From NCBI RefSeq assembly GCF_029223195.1, contig NZ_JARHUF010000022.1, positions 1-64,000 of the forward strand: a stretch of DNA of 64,000 nucleotides, written 5' to 3'. Positions within the stretch are counted from its first letter, which is position 1, and each line of letters begins with the position of its first letter. Both the position numbers and the translations under genes were made by a program. This DNA comes from Vibrio sp. CAU 1672 (GTDB lineage: Bacteria; Pseudomonadota; Gammaproteobacteria; Enterobacterales; Vibrionaceae). The notes under the pieces were generated by a model. It was given only the letters and a program-made list of their open reading frames with translations, searched no databases and had not been told where the DNA came from. This document shows positions 34,293 through 43,694 of this stretch, in pieces.

Positions 34293-35270
34293 TTAATTAT
34301 CCGCCGGGAACACGACCCCGGTCTGGTGTCGTATCTCTGTGAGGATTTTCGCGACTGTCAGTGAGCGTTGTTTGGTCACCTGACAAATAGAGCCGGTCTC
34401 AATTTGGTCAGCAAACGTCCTGGCTTCATAAAACATGTGATTCTCTACCTGGGGCAATGTTAAGCTTTCCGCTTGCTGGCCACGCATCACACGCTCTATG
34501 CTTTTGCCCGTTGAGATCATGTCCACCAGTACACTGCCTCGCTCGCCCTGAAACTCACTTGGAATCAGAGAGTCACTTATTTTTGAATGCAGCAGATTCA
34601 CATTAAAGCCATCGTACGTCAGAGTAACACTACCGCATCCATCCACTCCGGAAGCAAGCAGACACGCACTGGCCTGAATGGTTTTCGGTTCACCAAATAA
34701 CTCAACAGCCGCTCCGACACAGTAGTAACCAATATCCATCACCGAACCATTCGAGAATTCGGGGTTAAAGGTGTTTGGCATCTCCCCATCCAAATACTTC
34801 TGGTAGCGGGAAGAATATTGACAATAACTGATGGTTGCATGACGCAAAGGCGCTATAGCAGGTAAGGTTTGTTTCAGAACTCCGAAGTTAGGTGTATAAG
34901 GTGACATGAATGCTTCAAACAACACCACCTGATTCTGTTCTGCACATTCAAACATTTGTTGCGCCAGCGTATAGTTCGACGCCATCGGCTTTTCACAAAT
35001 AACATGCTTACCTGCCTGCATCATTCTCATCGCCTGGGGGGCGTGTAACGAGTTAGGACTGGCGATATATACTGCATCAACATCATGATCAGATGCCAAG
35101 CGATCCAAATCATCATAATACACCGCAGCCGAAAATGACTGGCCAAACTCACGCGCCTTATCAATATCGCGTGAATAGACGGCATGCAGCGCGAACCGCT
35201 CCGTCTGTAACGCGGCTTCAACAAATTGCCGCGAGATCCAGTTAGTACCTATTACCGCCAACTTATACAT
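34293..35270 (-). CDS. Gfo/Idh/MocA-family oxidoreductase
   Basis: 325 residues: N-terminal NAD(P)-binding Rossmann domain (MYKLAVIGTNWISRQFVEAA, YSRDIDKAREFG), the family CEKPMAS lysine motif near 93-99, and the C-terminal alpha/beta domain. The G-x-G-x-x-G loop is altered (VIGTNWIS), as in some family members. Acts on a sugar, inositol or related polyol; the substrate is unknown and no sugar pathway genes are adjacent. Confidence 0.9.
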   Translation of the reverse strand: MYKLAVIGTNWISRQFVEAALQTERFALHAVYSRDIDKAREFGQSFSAAVYYDDLDRLASDHDVDAVYIASPNSLHAPQAMRMMQAGKHVICEKPMASNYTLAQQMFECAEQNQVVLFEAFMSPYTPNFGVLKQTLPAIAPLRHATISYCQYSSRYQKYLDGEMPNTFNPEFSNGSVMDIGYYCVGAAVELFGEPKTIQASACLLASGVDGCGSVTLTYDGFNVNLLHSKISDSLIPSEFQGERGSVLVDMISTGKSIERVMRGQQAESLTLPQVENHMFYEARTFADQIETGSICQVTKQRSLTVAKILTEIRHQTGVVFPADN

Positions 35271-35322
35271 AGTGATTCCTTTTCCGCCTAATACTGACTT
35301 TTCGCTGGATTAACCCACGGAT

Positions 35323-37956
35323 TTAAGCAAGCTTTAACTCATTAAACAACTCATAAAGCTGGTTGGATTTATACGGTTTAGGCAAATATGCATCCATTCC
35401 TGCGGCGAAACACTTCTCAATATCTTCCTCGAGCACACTGGCGGTGAGCGCGATAATCGTCACTTTTTCGTTGCCGACATTTCTCTCCCAACGCCGGATT
35501 TCCCGGGTTGCGGTCAACCCGTCCATCACCGGCATCATGCAGTCCATTAAGATCGCATCAAATGGTCCATCCTGTGTGACGGCCTCCAGGGCTTCCTGAC
35601 CATTACTGGTGATAAGGTAATCATACCCGGCTTTCTCTAAAAAGAAGCTGGCGATCTTCTGGTTCATTAAATTATCTTCAACGACAAGAATGCGACGTCT
35701 GGCCCGTGTTGTCACCAGATTGCGTGAATGTGCCCCATTCGATACCACGGCGTCTTGTTGCGGATACTGTCGTATCGCGGCTAACTCATCCATCGCGGTT
35801 TTAAACCGATTACCTAAAAACGGCTGAGTTAAAACCGTATGGATATGCTCAGCATTTATGTCCGATGCCCACAGGTGATGCTGGCACACGACGACCTTGC
35901 TCAATGGATAAGTTTTCTCAAGCTGCTCCAAAGCGCGGTTGATATCATTTTTGTTCGTATGGCAATAGAACACCACATCAAATTCATCGCGCATACCGAT
36001 CGCATGTTCCAGATCACACACGTTAGTCAACTGAATGCCAGCAAGACGGCATTCACTGGCCAGCTGACGGGTGTAACCATATCCATTTGCAATCAAGAGC
36101 CCACAGCGGATGCTCTTTGTGGTCCAATGCGGTACCGCCAGAACATCAACATCAACAAAGAACTGGAAGCAACTACCAATCCCCTTGGTCGATTTGGCCG
36201 TCAACTCTCCTCCCATTAACGCAACCAGTTGCCGGCAAATTGCCAGTCCAAGCCCCGTACCACCAAACTGGCGGGTAATACCAGTATCCTCTTGAGTGAA
36301 AGGTTCAAAAATCGTCTTGAGTTTCGCTTGATCAATACCAATCCCGGTATCAGTCACTTGAAAAGTAATCCGCCCTTTATCACTCTGTAACGCTTGATAC
36401 CCGACGCTGACAGCAACATTCCCCTCATGGGTGAACTTGATAGCATTACCAACTAAGTTGGTGAGTATTTGCTTTATCCGATGATCATCGGCCATTACGC
36501 GCGCCGGTATGCCTTCTGCCAGCTTGACACCCAATGCAATGTTTTTACTGGTGGCTTTAGATTGAAATAAAATCAGAGACTGATACACCACTTCGCGTAT
36601 ATCAGCTTCAACATAAGAAAGGTTAAGATTACCTGACTCGATCTTAGACAGATCCAAGATATCATTGAGCAACAGCAACAAAGAGTGCGATGATGAATCG
36701 ATATCCATCAGTACTTCGTTCTGCTGTGAAGTTAAATTGCTTTGAGACAAGATCTCTGTCATGCCAATGATGCCATTCAGCGGGGTGCGGATCTCATGTG
36801 ACATATTGGCCAGAAATACTGACTTAGCACGGTTCGCAGATATCGCCGATTCTTTTGCCTGCACGATAGCATCGGTCTGGTCGCGCATCGCCTCAATAAT
36901 GCCATTGACCTGCCGGGAAAATATCGTGAACTCATCATTCCCATCGATTGTGATCTGAGTGCCTTTCTCATTCTTATCAAGCAACGCACTCAGCGATCGA
37001 ATCAGTGAGTTTAGCTTGCCACTAACCCGATACCAGGTTGTGATACCCAGCCAACACAAAACTGCAATAAGCACAGCAACAAATAAACTCATGATGATGT
37101 TGGCTCTTTTTTGCTTCGCCACCTCCTGACGCAGAGCCGACTCAACCTCCAGAGAAAAACCATCGACCATGTTTTGCAGTCTTTGTACCCTGTAATCCAG
37201 TTCACTCAGGTATTCAGCATGATCATTGTCTGCCATGAGGCCATTGAGTAAATTTTCCCGTTCATGCAGATTTTGTTGAAATCGATTGGAAGAAAAGAAT
37301 GCCAACAATTGTTCGGTATGGTGATAACTGCTACCTAAGCCAAGAAAGTGATCCAAGCTCTGTTGCTGTCGCTCGATCGCCTGGAAAAAGGGGGCTTTAT
37401 CAAACTTTAAATTTCCATCATACATCTGACGATAGGTAAGCCACGCCTCTTTCTGGGTCCAGTACGACAGTTGTGCTAAAGAGACAATAACGTCTTGCAT
37501 CCACAGTATTTTCCTGCTGTCCAGCTGAACTTGGTAATTAAGCGAGTCCGCTATATCTTTGAGTAAAGAAAATGCCCACTCTCCTGATTCCAGTCGGATT
37601 TGATTATCGTCTGAAAGGGCGCCCACCATGACATCATGAAGTTCAGCCGCATACTCCCGTGTATGCGGGTTTTGGCGGAATTGCCAATATAACAACTCAA
37701 CGTCTGCATGAGTCGGGGTTGGATGGCTGGCGGTTTCACTTTGCAGAGCAGGAATACGATGCGCATTTTCCAGTGACAGCACCAAATTAGAAGACAAAGA
37801 GATCAGTTTATAAGTCTGGATGTCATACAACACATGATTGAGCCGCTCAATCTGAGCGGAATATCGGGAAAATTGCTGAGCAGCAAACATAGCAATCACG
37901 ACTGCCGGTAGCAGTGCCAAAAGAGCCAGTCGAGTTTTTATTTTATACCTAGCCAT
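35323..37956 (-). CDS. Hybrid sensor histidine kinase
   Basis: About 877 residues from the ATG at 37956 (MARYKIKTRLALLALLP). Membrane segments at about 8-26 and 286-306 enclose a large, mostly helical periplasmic sensor (about 260 residues) that I cannot assign, though a nitrate-sensor (NIT)-like bundle is possible. HAMP follows, then HisKA with His387 (LANMSHEIRTPLNG), ATPase (VTDTGIGID, FGGTGLGLAI), a degenerate receiver-like segment (about 610-720), and a C-terminal receiver (VVEDNLMNQK, phospho-Asp in AILMDCMMPVMDG). No Hpt domain or partner regulator is adjacent. A 43-codon upstream extension is open but has no better start. Confidence 0.9.
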   Translation of the reverse strand: MARYKIKTRLALLALLPAVVIAMFAAQQFSRYSAQIERLNHVLYDIQTYKLISLSSNLVLSLENAHRIPALQSETASHPTPTHADVELLYWQFRQNPHTREYAAELHDVMVGALSDDNQIRLESGEWAFSLLKDIADSLNYQVQLDSRKILWMQDVIVSLAQLSYWTQKEAWLTYRQMYDGNLKFDKAPFFQAIERQQQSLDHFLGLGSSYHHTEQLLAFFSSNRFQQNLHERENLLNGLMADNDHAEYLSELDYRVQRLQNMVDGFSLEVESALRQEVAKQKRANIIMSLFVAVLIAVLCWLGITTWYRVSGKLNSLIRSLSALLDKNEKGTQITIDGNDEFTIFSRQVNGIIEAMRDQTDAIVQAKESAISANRAKSVFLANMSHEIRTPLNGIIGMTEILSQSNLTSQQNEVLMDIDSSSHSLLLLLNDILDLSKIESGNLNLSYVEADIREVVYQSLILFQSKATSKNIALGVKLAEGIPARVMADDHRIKQILTNLVGNAIKFTHEGNVAVSVGYQALQSDKGRITFQVTDTGIGIDQAKLKTIFEPFTQEDTGITRQFGGTGLGLAICRQLVALMGGELTAKSTKGIGSCFQFFVDVDVLAVPHWTTKSIRCGLLIANGYGYTRQLASECRLAGIQLTNVCDLEHAIGMRDEFDVVFYCHTNKNDINRALEQLEKTYPLSKVVVCQHHLWASDINAEHIHTVLTQPFLGNRFKTAMDELAAIRQYPQQDAVVSNGAHSRNLVTTRARRRILVVEDNLMNQKIASFFLEKAGYDYLITSNGQEALEAVTQDGPFDAILMDCMMPVMDGLTATREIRRWERNVGNEKVTIIALTASVLEEDIEKCFAAGMDAYLPKPYKSNQLYELFNELKLA

Positions 37957-38631
37957 GCTTTGCTCAGACCACTCAGTGAACGAACTTTCATTAAATACTA
38001 GACCAATTTTATAAAAGCCGAGAACAGAGCTCTGGGTACGCCAGTCAAAACAGCCTAGTGTCAGTAGCGTCTGGCAGCAAACCATGCATTGTCAAAAAGA
38101 AACATCGACCGAACATTATTGGCCAAACAGGGTGAGGCTAATTATTACGACGTTGCATCTTTTAACATAAAAACGTGATCTCTAACCCATTTGGGGCAAC
38201 TTATACTATCTGAGTATCGCCCACCCTGATTTAAACCAAAGCATAAATACTGCCGCAGACTTAAACCGCACTTGTCGTTTACTTTTTTGGTGTGTTATTT
38301 GATCGGCATTCAATAGTTTTCGTGTATATCAATTTAATCTCATAGCAATATTTTGAACTGACTTGTTATCCTCGCAAAATAAGTTTTCACTTCCTAAAAA
38401 GTCAATATGCCTAAGATGCCCTTTTAGTCATAGTTTTGAACTAATTCGGTCAGCTTAAACAACAGATTTACCTTAATTTATTTTTCCTAGCAGAATAAGT
38501 GCTCTACCTGTAAACTCTGCACACATAACTGTTACAACTTAATTACATTACCAGCCAAACCCTCCAACAACGCATCACAGCTTGCAGGAGAGAGTAAGGC
38601 CAGCCCCTAACGTGAAAGGTCCAATACAACA
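37957..38631. other. Divergent intergenic region before the GAPDH gene
   Basis: About 675 bp, AT-rich in its right half, with no convincing gene apart from the open upstream extension of the hybrid kinase (to 38085). CTTAATTACA near 38540 resembles an ArcA-type half site. Promoters for both flanking genes must lie here; none is clear enough to call. Confidence 0.4.
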
Positions 38632-40065
38632 ATGAGTCCAGAGAAATATCTCCAAGACTGGCAAACCAGCCAAACGATTGCTGAATCCATCTCCCCTCTT
38701 ATTGGTAAGTTATATCGTCAGAAAGGCATCGAAGTTGTCCTGTTCGGGAAAACACTCATCAATGCAACGACGATCGACATTCTCAAAACTCACCGTGTCG
38801 CCCGACGCTACACCGGAAGCCCGCTATCACTAGAGCACACCATGCCAATCATTCAAGCCCTGTGTGAGATGAGCATATCTTCCTGCCGCGTTGACGCAGG
38901 TCAGCTAGCGACAATGTACTGGAAAGAGCATGATGACGCCTCTGCCGTCAGCGATTTTTTACACACCGCTCTTGCTGGAGCTCGTGATGCCGACTCCTCA
39001 CTAGAAGTCCGTGATGTGGTACTGTACGGTTTTGGCCGTATCGGTCGTCTGCTGACGCGGCTCCTGATTGAAAAAAGTGGCCCGGGATATCCGCTACGAT
39101 TACGCGCGATCGTGGTGCGTGGTGGTAAGAAAGGCGATTTAGAAAAACGTGCCAGCCTGCTCCGCCGCGACTCTGTTCATGGTCAGTTCAACGGCAGCAT
39201 TGTCGTAGATGAAGAGCGTAAAGCACTTATTGTGAACGGAAATTATATTCAAATTATCTACGCAAACCAGCCAGCGGACATCGATTACTCGACATACGGT
39301 ATCAACAATGCATTGGTTGTCGATAACACCGGCGTTTGGCGTGATGCTGAAGGTCTGAGCCAGCACCTGACATGTCAGGGGGCTGAAAAAGTACTCCTCA
39401 CGGCGCCGGGTAAAGGTGACATCAAAAACGTGGTTTTCGGTGTCAACGAATCGGTAATTAATAAAGATGACACCATTATCTCTGCCGCAAGTTGTACGAC
39501 TAACGCCATTACTCCGGTACTAAAAGCGCTCAATGATAAGTATGGCGTGCTTTCTGGCCACATTGAGACCGTACACTCGTACACCAATGACCAGAATTTG
39601 ATCGACAACTTCCACTCTGGTGACCGCCGTGGCCGCAGTGCCTCTCTGAACATGGTGCTAACCTCAACCGGCGCGGCAAAAGCGGTCGCTAAAGCCCTGC
39701 CGGAACTGGCTGGAAAGCTGACCGGAAACGCAATACGCGTACCGACACCAAACGTATCGATGGCAGTAGCAAACCTCAATCTGGGAGAAGAGGTTGACCG
39801 AGATAACCTAAACAATTACCTGCGTGAGATGGCCCTTAACTCCGCGCTGTCAGCTCAGATCGATTACACTGACTCGACCGAAATTGTCTCGAGTGATTTA
39901 GTCGGTTCGCGTCACGCCGGCGTCGTCGATGGCCAAGCCACGATTGCACAAGACAAGCGTTGCGTACTGTACATTTGGTACGACAACGAGTTTGGATACA
40001 GCTGCCAAGTGGTGCACTGTATGGAACAAATGATGGGCGTTCGTTACCAGACTTTCCCTCGATAG
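38632..40065 (+). CDS. Long-form glyceraldehyde-3-phosphate dehydrogenase
   Basis: 477 residues: about 125 extra N-terminal residues, then a GAPDH with the NAD loop YGFGRIGRLLTRLL (about 138-151), catalytic SCTTNAITP, the HSYTNDQ segment and the C-terminal WYDNEFGYSCQ. Length and the N-terminal helical domain set it apart from the roughly 330-residue glycolytic GapA; such long forms occur in several gammaproteobacteria, perhaps with a gluconeogenic or alternative role. It is monocistronic with a strong terminator. Confidence 0.92.
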   Translation: MSPEKYLQDWQTSQTIAESISPLIGKLYRQKGIEVVLFGKTLINATTIDILKTHRVARRYTGSPLSLEHTMPIIQALCEMSISSCRVDAGQLATMYWKEHDDASAVSDFLHTALAGARDADSSLEVRDVVLYGFGRIGRLLTRLLIEKSGPGYPLRLRAIVVRGGKKGDLEKRASLLRRDSVHGQFNGSIVVDEERKALIVNGNYIQIIYANQPADIDYSTYGINNALVVDNTGVWRDAEGLSQHLTCQGAEKVLLTAPGKGDIKNVVFGVNESVINKDDTIISAASCTTNAITPVLKALNDKYGVLSGHIETVHSYTNDQNLIDNFHSGDRRGRSASLNMVLTSTGAAKAVAKALPELAGKLTGNAIRVPTPNVSMAVANLNLGEEVDRDNLNNYLREMALNSALSAQIDYTDSTEIVSSDLVGSRHAGVVDGQATIAQDKRCVLYIWYDNEFGYSCQVVHCMEQMMGVRYQTFPR

Positions 40066-40173
40066 GTAAACTTTGCTCCACAACGTTAACCACAGCCGGT
40101 AACAACGAAACCAACGTTTGTTCTAGTATTCGCTCAATGTGAGCATAATAATAATTTTAAACTCCCCCGTTTT

Positions 40174-40205
40174 ACGCCTGACTCATCCTCAGGCGTTTTT
40201 TCTTT
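40174..40205 (+). terminator. Terminator of the GAPDH gene
   Basis: ACGCCTGA and TCAGGCGT form a perfect 8-bp stem with a 7-nt loop, followed by a T-rich tract. Confidence 0.9.
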
Positions 40206-40321
40206 CTCAAGCTAATTTAACCATCCTCTGACAAATCAGAACCGGTTTGAACGACGTGTTCATGTTTCGTTCATCTTCAGGCCGTTAATCTCAATACATA
40301 GATTGTGAAAGAGGTCATTAT

Positions 40322-40543
40322 ATGAACAGAATTGTCGTTACAACATTGGCACTGATTACCGGTTTTTTTACCTTAATCTTTAGCTTAGTTATGGCGATTC
40401 CATTGACGATTGCAGCACTGATTACCGGTAAACGTATTGAGAGACGCGTCAAGCAGATGCAACAAGAAATACATGAAGAATATGAGTTCAATACAGGAAA
40501 AGCTGACGCCATTGAAGGCGAATTTGAAGAGATTCGTCGTTAG
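40322..40543 (+). CDS. Small inner-membrane protein
   Basis: 73 residues: one long hydrophobic N-terminal segment (about 5-35, perhaps a hairpin of two helices) followed by a charged amphipathic tail (KRIERRVKQMQQEIHEEYEF and an acidic end). GAAAGAGG lies upstream of the ATG. The layout, short anchor plus cytoplasmic coiled coil, resembles PspB-like proteins, but no family assignment is possible. Confidence 0.7.
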   Translation: MNRIVVTTLALITGFFTLIFSLVMAIPLTIAALITGKRIERRVKQMQQEIHEEYEFNTGKADAIEGEFEEIRR

Positions 40544-40548
40544 AATTT

Positions 40549-40601
40549 AACAAGCAAGGTTACTTAACTCCCCCATATGTTCCTGAGCAACCTTCCTTGT
40601 T
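40549..40601. repeat. Imperfect inverted repeat after the small membrane gene
   Basis: AACAAGCAAGGTT and AACCTTCCTTGTT are complementary at 12 of 13 positions around a 27-nt loop. It lies just before the terminator and may be part of the 3' end structure. Confidence 0.45.
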
Positions 40602-40604
40602 GAC

Positions 40605-40638
40605 ATCCTGACTCAACTGATGAGTCGGGATTTTTTTT
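40605..40638 (+). terminator. Terminator after the small membrane gene
   Basis: ATCCTGACTC and GAGTCGGGAT form a 10-bp stem with one G-T wobble and a 7-nt loop, directly followed by eight T residues. Confidence 0.92.
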
Positions 40639-40685
40639 ACCTGATATAAAGTCGGCCTGCGACAGCGCGGAAAGCTGATGTATCA

Positions 40686-40889
40686 TCAGTCCCGAGAACC
40701 GTTTGAGTCATATTTTGATGCTTTAGCGTTGCGATAACCCTCACACCATAACTCTGCATCAATAGATGCATAAGGATTGGCTTCCTCCGGTAGACCTCGC
40801 AGATAGGCATTGCGCCCTTCTTGCTTGAGTTTCTCAATTCTATCACGCACAAAGTTAAAACTATTAGGATCCACCTGGCGTAAAACCAT
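40686..40889 (-). CDS. Small Rmf/CrpP-like protein
   Basis: 67 residues from the ATG at 40889 (MVLRQVDPN); a GTG eight codons upstream is possible. The C-terminal half shows EGRNAYLRGLPEEANPY followed by AELWCEGYRNAK, the spacing (A-x-x-x-G ... NPY ... W-x-x-G-x-x-A) found in ribosome modulation factor and CrpP-type small proteins. This suggests a compact two-helix protein that may bind ribosomes or RNA. The assignment rests on motif spacing only. Confidence 0.6.
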   Translation of the reverse strand: MVLRQVDPNSFNFVRDRIEKLKQEGRNAYLRGLPEEANPYASIDAELWCEGYRNAKASKYDSNGSRD

Positions 40890-40922
40890 GGCTATAATCC
40901 CAAATCCAGCCACGATTATTGA

Positions 40923-41030
40923 CTATAGGCCAACAAAGCTACCAAAGCCTTTGCCTGTCAACAAAACCCAAGCAGTAGAGAAGAATCCGGTAACCAGAAA
41001 AGCTGAAAGTAAACAACTTGCTTTTTTCAT
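40923..41030 (-). CDS. Candidate 35-residue hydrophobic peptide
   Basis: ATG at 41030 with GAGAGAAAT directly upstream. The product begins MKKASCLLSAFLVTGFFST and ends LTGKGFGSFVGL, a single membrane helix or signal-like peptide. It lies just upstream of the Rmf/CrpP-like gene on the same strand, so it may be cotranscribed. Too short for confident calling. Confidence 0.3.
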   Translation of the reverse strand: MKKASCLLSAFLVTGFFSTAWVLLTGKGFGSFVGL

Positions 41031-41224
41031 ATTTCTCTCACTTTAGTAGAAAGCCTTACACCAATCCCATCATCGATGAATAAGTAAGAGGAAAATCCCA
41101 ACATAAGTTCTTTATCAAATAAAGACCACTTTACGGCCAACGTCAATTTCATATGCAACCCGTTTAATAATAAATAATTAACGCCTGTGCGTGACAGTTT
41201 TCCATATCTATACCAAGCCAAAAG

Positions 41225-41253
41225 ACAAAAGCAGCCGGGATGGCTGCTTTTGT
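41225..41253. terminator. Terminator of the second LysE-type gene
   Basis: A 12-bp perfect stem (ACAAAAGCAGCC with GGCTGCTTTTGT) and 5-nt loop lies 22 bp beyond the stop. T-rich arms suggest function in both directions. Confidence 0.88.
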
Positions 41254-41274
41254 ATAACCCGCTTTTTCTTACAG

Positions 41275-41889
41275 CTAAACTGCTAACACCACTCGTAGCG
41301 CCAGCAGTATCAATACAACCCCCGACAACCGGTCGATCAACACGGCTTTCGACCGAATACGCTCAACCAGTCGCGAACTGGAAAGCACCAAAGTAATGAA
41401 GGTATACCACAAACCATCAACAACAAACGGCGTTGCGACGATGATCATTTGATTGCTCAAACCGTTCCCCAGTGCCACAAACTGACTGAACAGAGCGATG
41501 AAAAACAGCGCTATTTTCGGACTCAAAATCGAAATCAGAAACCCTTCACGTGCTGATTGGAGCACTTTGGTCTGTTGACCGGATTCCAGCTTCGCTGCAA
41601 CACCTCCCTTCGAGCGTAATGCATTAAAACCCAGATACGCCAGATACGCGGCCCCAGCTAAACTGATGGTTTTAAATAATACCGGGCTTTGCTGCAGCAC
41701 CACGGCAAGGCCAATTAAAGTAATAAAAGCGTAGATGCCGATGCCAAGTGCATGCGCCCAAGCCGTTGCCAGACCGTTTACACGTCCGCCGGCAAGCGAA
41801 TGCTTAGCAACCATCGCCAAACTCGGCCCCGGAGACATCGCACCAAGCAAACACACGGTAAAAAGTGATAACCAAACTGTCAGTGTCAT
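41275..41889 (-). CDS. LysE/RhtB-family exporter
   Basis: 204 residues with about six membrane segments. The N-terminal signature is VCLLGAMSPGPSLAMVAKHSLAGGR, and the second conserved segment is GFLISILSPKIALFFIALFSQF. It is not close in sequence to the LysE-type gene at 17772. The substrate is unknown. A LysR gene follows upstream on the same strand. Confidence 0.9.
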   Translation of the reverse strand: MTLTVWLSLFTVCLLGAMSPGPSLAMVAKHSLAGGRVNGLATAWAHALGIGIYAFITLIGLAVVLQQSPVLFKTISLAGAAYLAYLGFNALRSKGGVAAKLESGQQTKVLQSAREGFLISILSPKIALFFIALFSQFVALGNGLSNQMIIVATPFVVDGLWYTFITLVLSSSRLVERIRSKAVLIDRLSGVVLILLALRVVLAV

Positions 41890-41994
41890 AAACTTCTCCT
41901 GTTTGGCGACAATTTATCAATAGAAAGGATATAAATAGAAATCAGACTTTTTCATAATGGTTATGATTTCTAATCATAACCTGGCAACAAATGT

Positions 41995-42954
41995 TCAGCG
42001 GATCGAATACTCACACCACTGCATCACCCCACGCATCTCTTCACGTACCCATTTATGCGCAGGATCATTATCAAACTTTGGATGCCACATCAGCCAATAC
42101 TGGTACGTTTGCGTTTCCAACGGTAAAGGCTTATGCACCAAGGCCCAATGTCTGGCCAGATTATGCGCAATGTGTTCCGGGACAATCATCAAATGTTCAC
42201 TCGAAACCAGGCGATTAACCGCCGCAGAAAAGAACGGCACCTTGAGGGTAATATGGCGTGACAGCCCCCGCTCTTTTAGCGCTACATCCGTACTGGAATC
42301 TTTATCACCGCCTCCCGTCACTTTAATGTGAGAATAACGGATCAGATCATCAACACTGAGTGTGCGTTTATCCACCAGTGGATGACCAGCCTTCATCATG
42401 CAGACAACAGTATCCGCCCCTATGTTGATACTTGACACGCCGGGAGGCTTTTCCGGGTACATGGTCGATGCGATATGAATGCCGCTTTCATGCAGCTTAT
42501 CAAGAAAGTCCGGCTGCCAAAGCCGGTAGTCGATATCTAACTGCGGCGCACACGCGGTTAAATGCGCCGCAATATCTGGCAGCACATACTGAGCAACATA
42601 GTCGCTTGACGCAATCACCAACTCACCCTGCCACTCTGCTGGATTAAACGGTTTATCATCTAACAGGTGATCAAACTCAGCCAACAACGCATCCAGCTTA
42701 TTTTTCAGCACCAGGGCTCTGGGAGTGGGGAGTAACTGGTTACCCTGACGCACCAGCAGGGGATCACCACACAACTCTCGCAATTGAGCTAACTGGCGAC
42801 TGACCGCAGATTGAGTGATGTGCAGTCGTTGTGCCGCCCGGCTGACATGGCACTCATCTAAAAGCACGTGTAATGAACGCAATAAATTGAGATTGATGTT
42901 ATTCAGCACGTTCTGCCCCCTTTGCTCGCCACTTGCTGCCAGCGTGGACATCAT
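41995..42954 (-). CDS. LysR-family transcriptional regulator
   Basis: 319 residues with the N-terminal HTH (NLLRSLHVLLDECHVSRAAQRLHITQSAVSRQLAQLREL, about 23-61) and a C-terminal substrate-binding domain. Two adjacent ATG codons start the frame, and several upstream residues precede the conserved part, so a later start is possible. It lies between the LysE-type exporter and an Lrp-family gene, all on the minus strand. The effector is unknown. Confidence 0.92.
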   Translation of the reverse strand: MMSTLAASGEQRGQNVLNNINLNLLRSLHVLLDECHVSRAAQRLHITQSAVSRQLAQLRELCGDPLLVRQGNQLLPTPRALVLKNKLDALLAEFDHLLDDKPFNPAEWQGELVIASSDYVAQYVLPDIAAHLTACAPQLDIDYRLWQPDFLDKLHESGIHIASTMYPEKPPGVSSINIGADTVVCMMKAGHPLVDKRTLSVDDLIRYSHIKVTGGGDKDSSTDVALKERGLSRHITLKVPFFSAAVNRLVSSEHLMIVPEHIAHNLARHWALVHKPLPLETQTYQYWLMWHPKFDNDPAHKWVREEMRGVMQWCEYSIR

Positions 42955-42999
42955 GGCTTTCCATCACTTGCTCACAATAAAGCACAACGTCTTGCCTTG

Positions 43000-43455
43000 T
43001 CATTTAACGAACGTGTTCCCTGTGGTATTAAAAAACTCGGTCAGTACGGTATGGGTTGTAAGATGCCGAAGCTCCGGATAACGTTGAATTTGATCACGAA
43101 TTTGGTTAAGCCGGTTCATATGGGGAACCTCGACGAACAGCATCATGTCGGTTTCACCACTGATCGCATGGCACCATTTCACCCCATCAATTTTATACAG
43201 CTCATCCACATAAGACTCACAGTAGTGGCTGGATGAAGACGTATCAAACTTCAGCGCGAAATAGGCACATATTGACGTGCCCTCAGTTGCAGCGATCTCC
43301 GCATGATAGCCCAGTATAATCTTGTCATTCTCCAGTCTTTTGATACGCGCGGTTACCGCAGAGCGGGAAAGATTCACTTTGTCGGCGATATCAGTTATTG
43401 ACAAGCGGGCATTGTGCCGGAGTATGTCTATGATTTTAAGGTCAAATTTGTCCAT
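43000..43455 (-). CDS. Lrp/AsnC-family transcriptional regulator
   Basis: 151 residues: HTH at about 18-47 (LSITDIADKVNLSRSAVTARIKRLENDKIIL) and the RAM domain (WCHAISGETDMMLFVEVP). Divergent from a YjeH-type amino-acid exporter; three phased ATTTTG(C/T)TG repeats lie between them. This suggests it controls the exporter in response to an amino acid, as Lrp does for yjeH in E. coli. Confidence 0.93.
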   Translation of the reverse strand: MDKFDLKIIDILRHNARLSITDIADKVNLSRSAVTARIKRLENDKIILGYHAEIAATEGTSICAYFALKFDTSSSSHYCESYVDELYKIDGVKWCHAISGETDMMLFVEVPHMNRLNQIRDQIQRYPELRHLTTHTVLTEFFNTTGNTFVK

Positions 43456-43578
43456 AAACTTACCTAGCTTTCCTTAATTTTTCCATTCTATACCCAAACA
43501 AGCAGAATAAGCGAGATCTGCAACAGCCGACACCTTATAAATCCCCAACATGGCGCAGCAAATCCGGCGTTAAACGGC

Positions 43579-43641
43579 CATTTTGTTGGTAACAACCCAA
43601 ACAACCGTCATTTTGCTGGTAGACAAGCGCATTTTGTTGTT
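43579..43641. promoter_or_regulatory. Three phased Lrp-like operator repeats
   Basis: CATTTTGTTGGT (43579), CATTTTGCTGGT (43609) and CATTTTGTTGTT (43630) recur at 30 and 21 bp, near three and two helical turns. The middle copy matches the 3' part of the Lrp consensus (ATTWTDCTR). They lie between the divergent Lrp-family gene and the exporter. Confidence 0.6.
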
Positions 43642-43694
43642 GAGAATTTGGGTAAGCTAGAAACGTAAAAAGATCAGGACGCCAAACAACAGTT

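Noticed and set aside
38580..38631. Glycine-type riboswitch before the GAPDH gene
   Set aside because: Only a GGAGAG string is shared; the rest of the aptamer is missing.
41027..41221. 64-codon minus-strand frame upstream of the 35-aa peptide
   Set aside because: No convincing start or family; an internal methionine would give 41 residues that look fairly protein-like, but the evidence is too thin to call.
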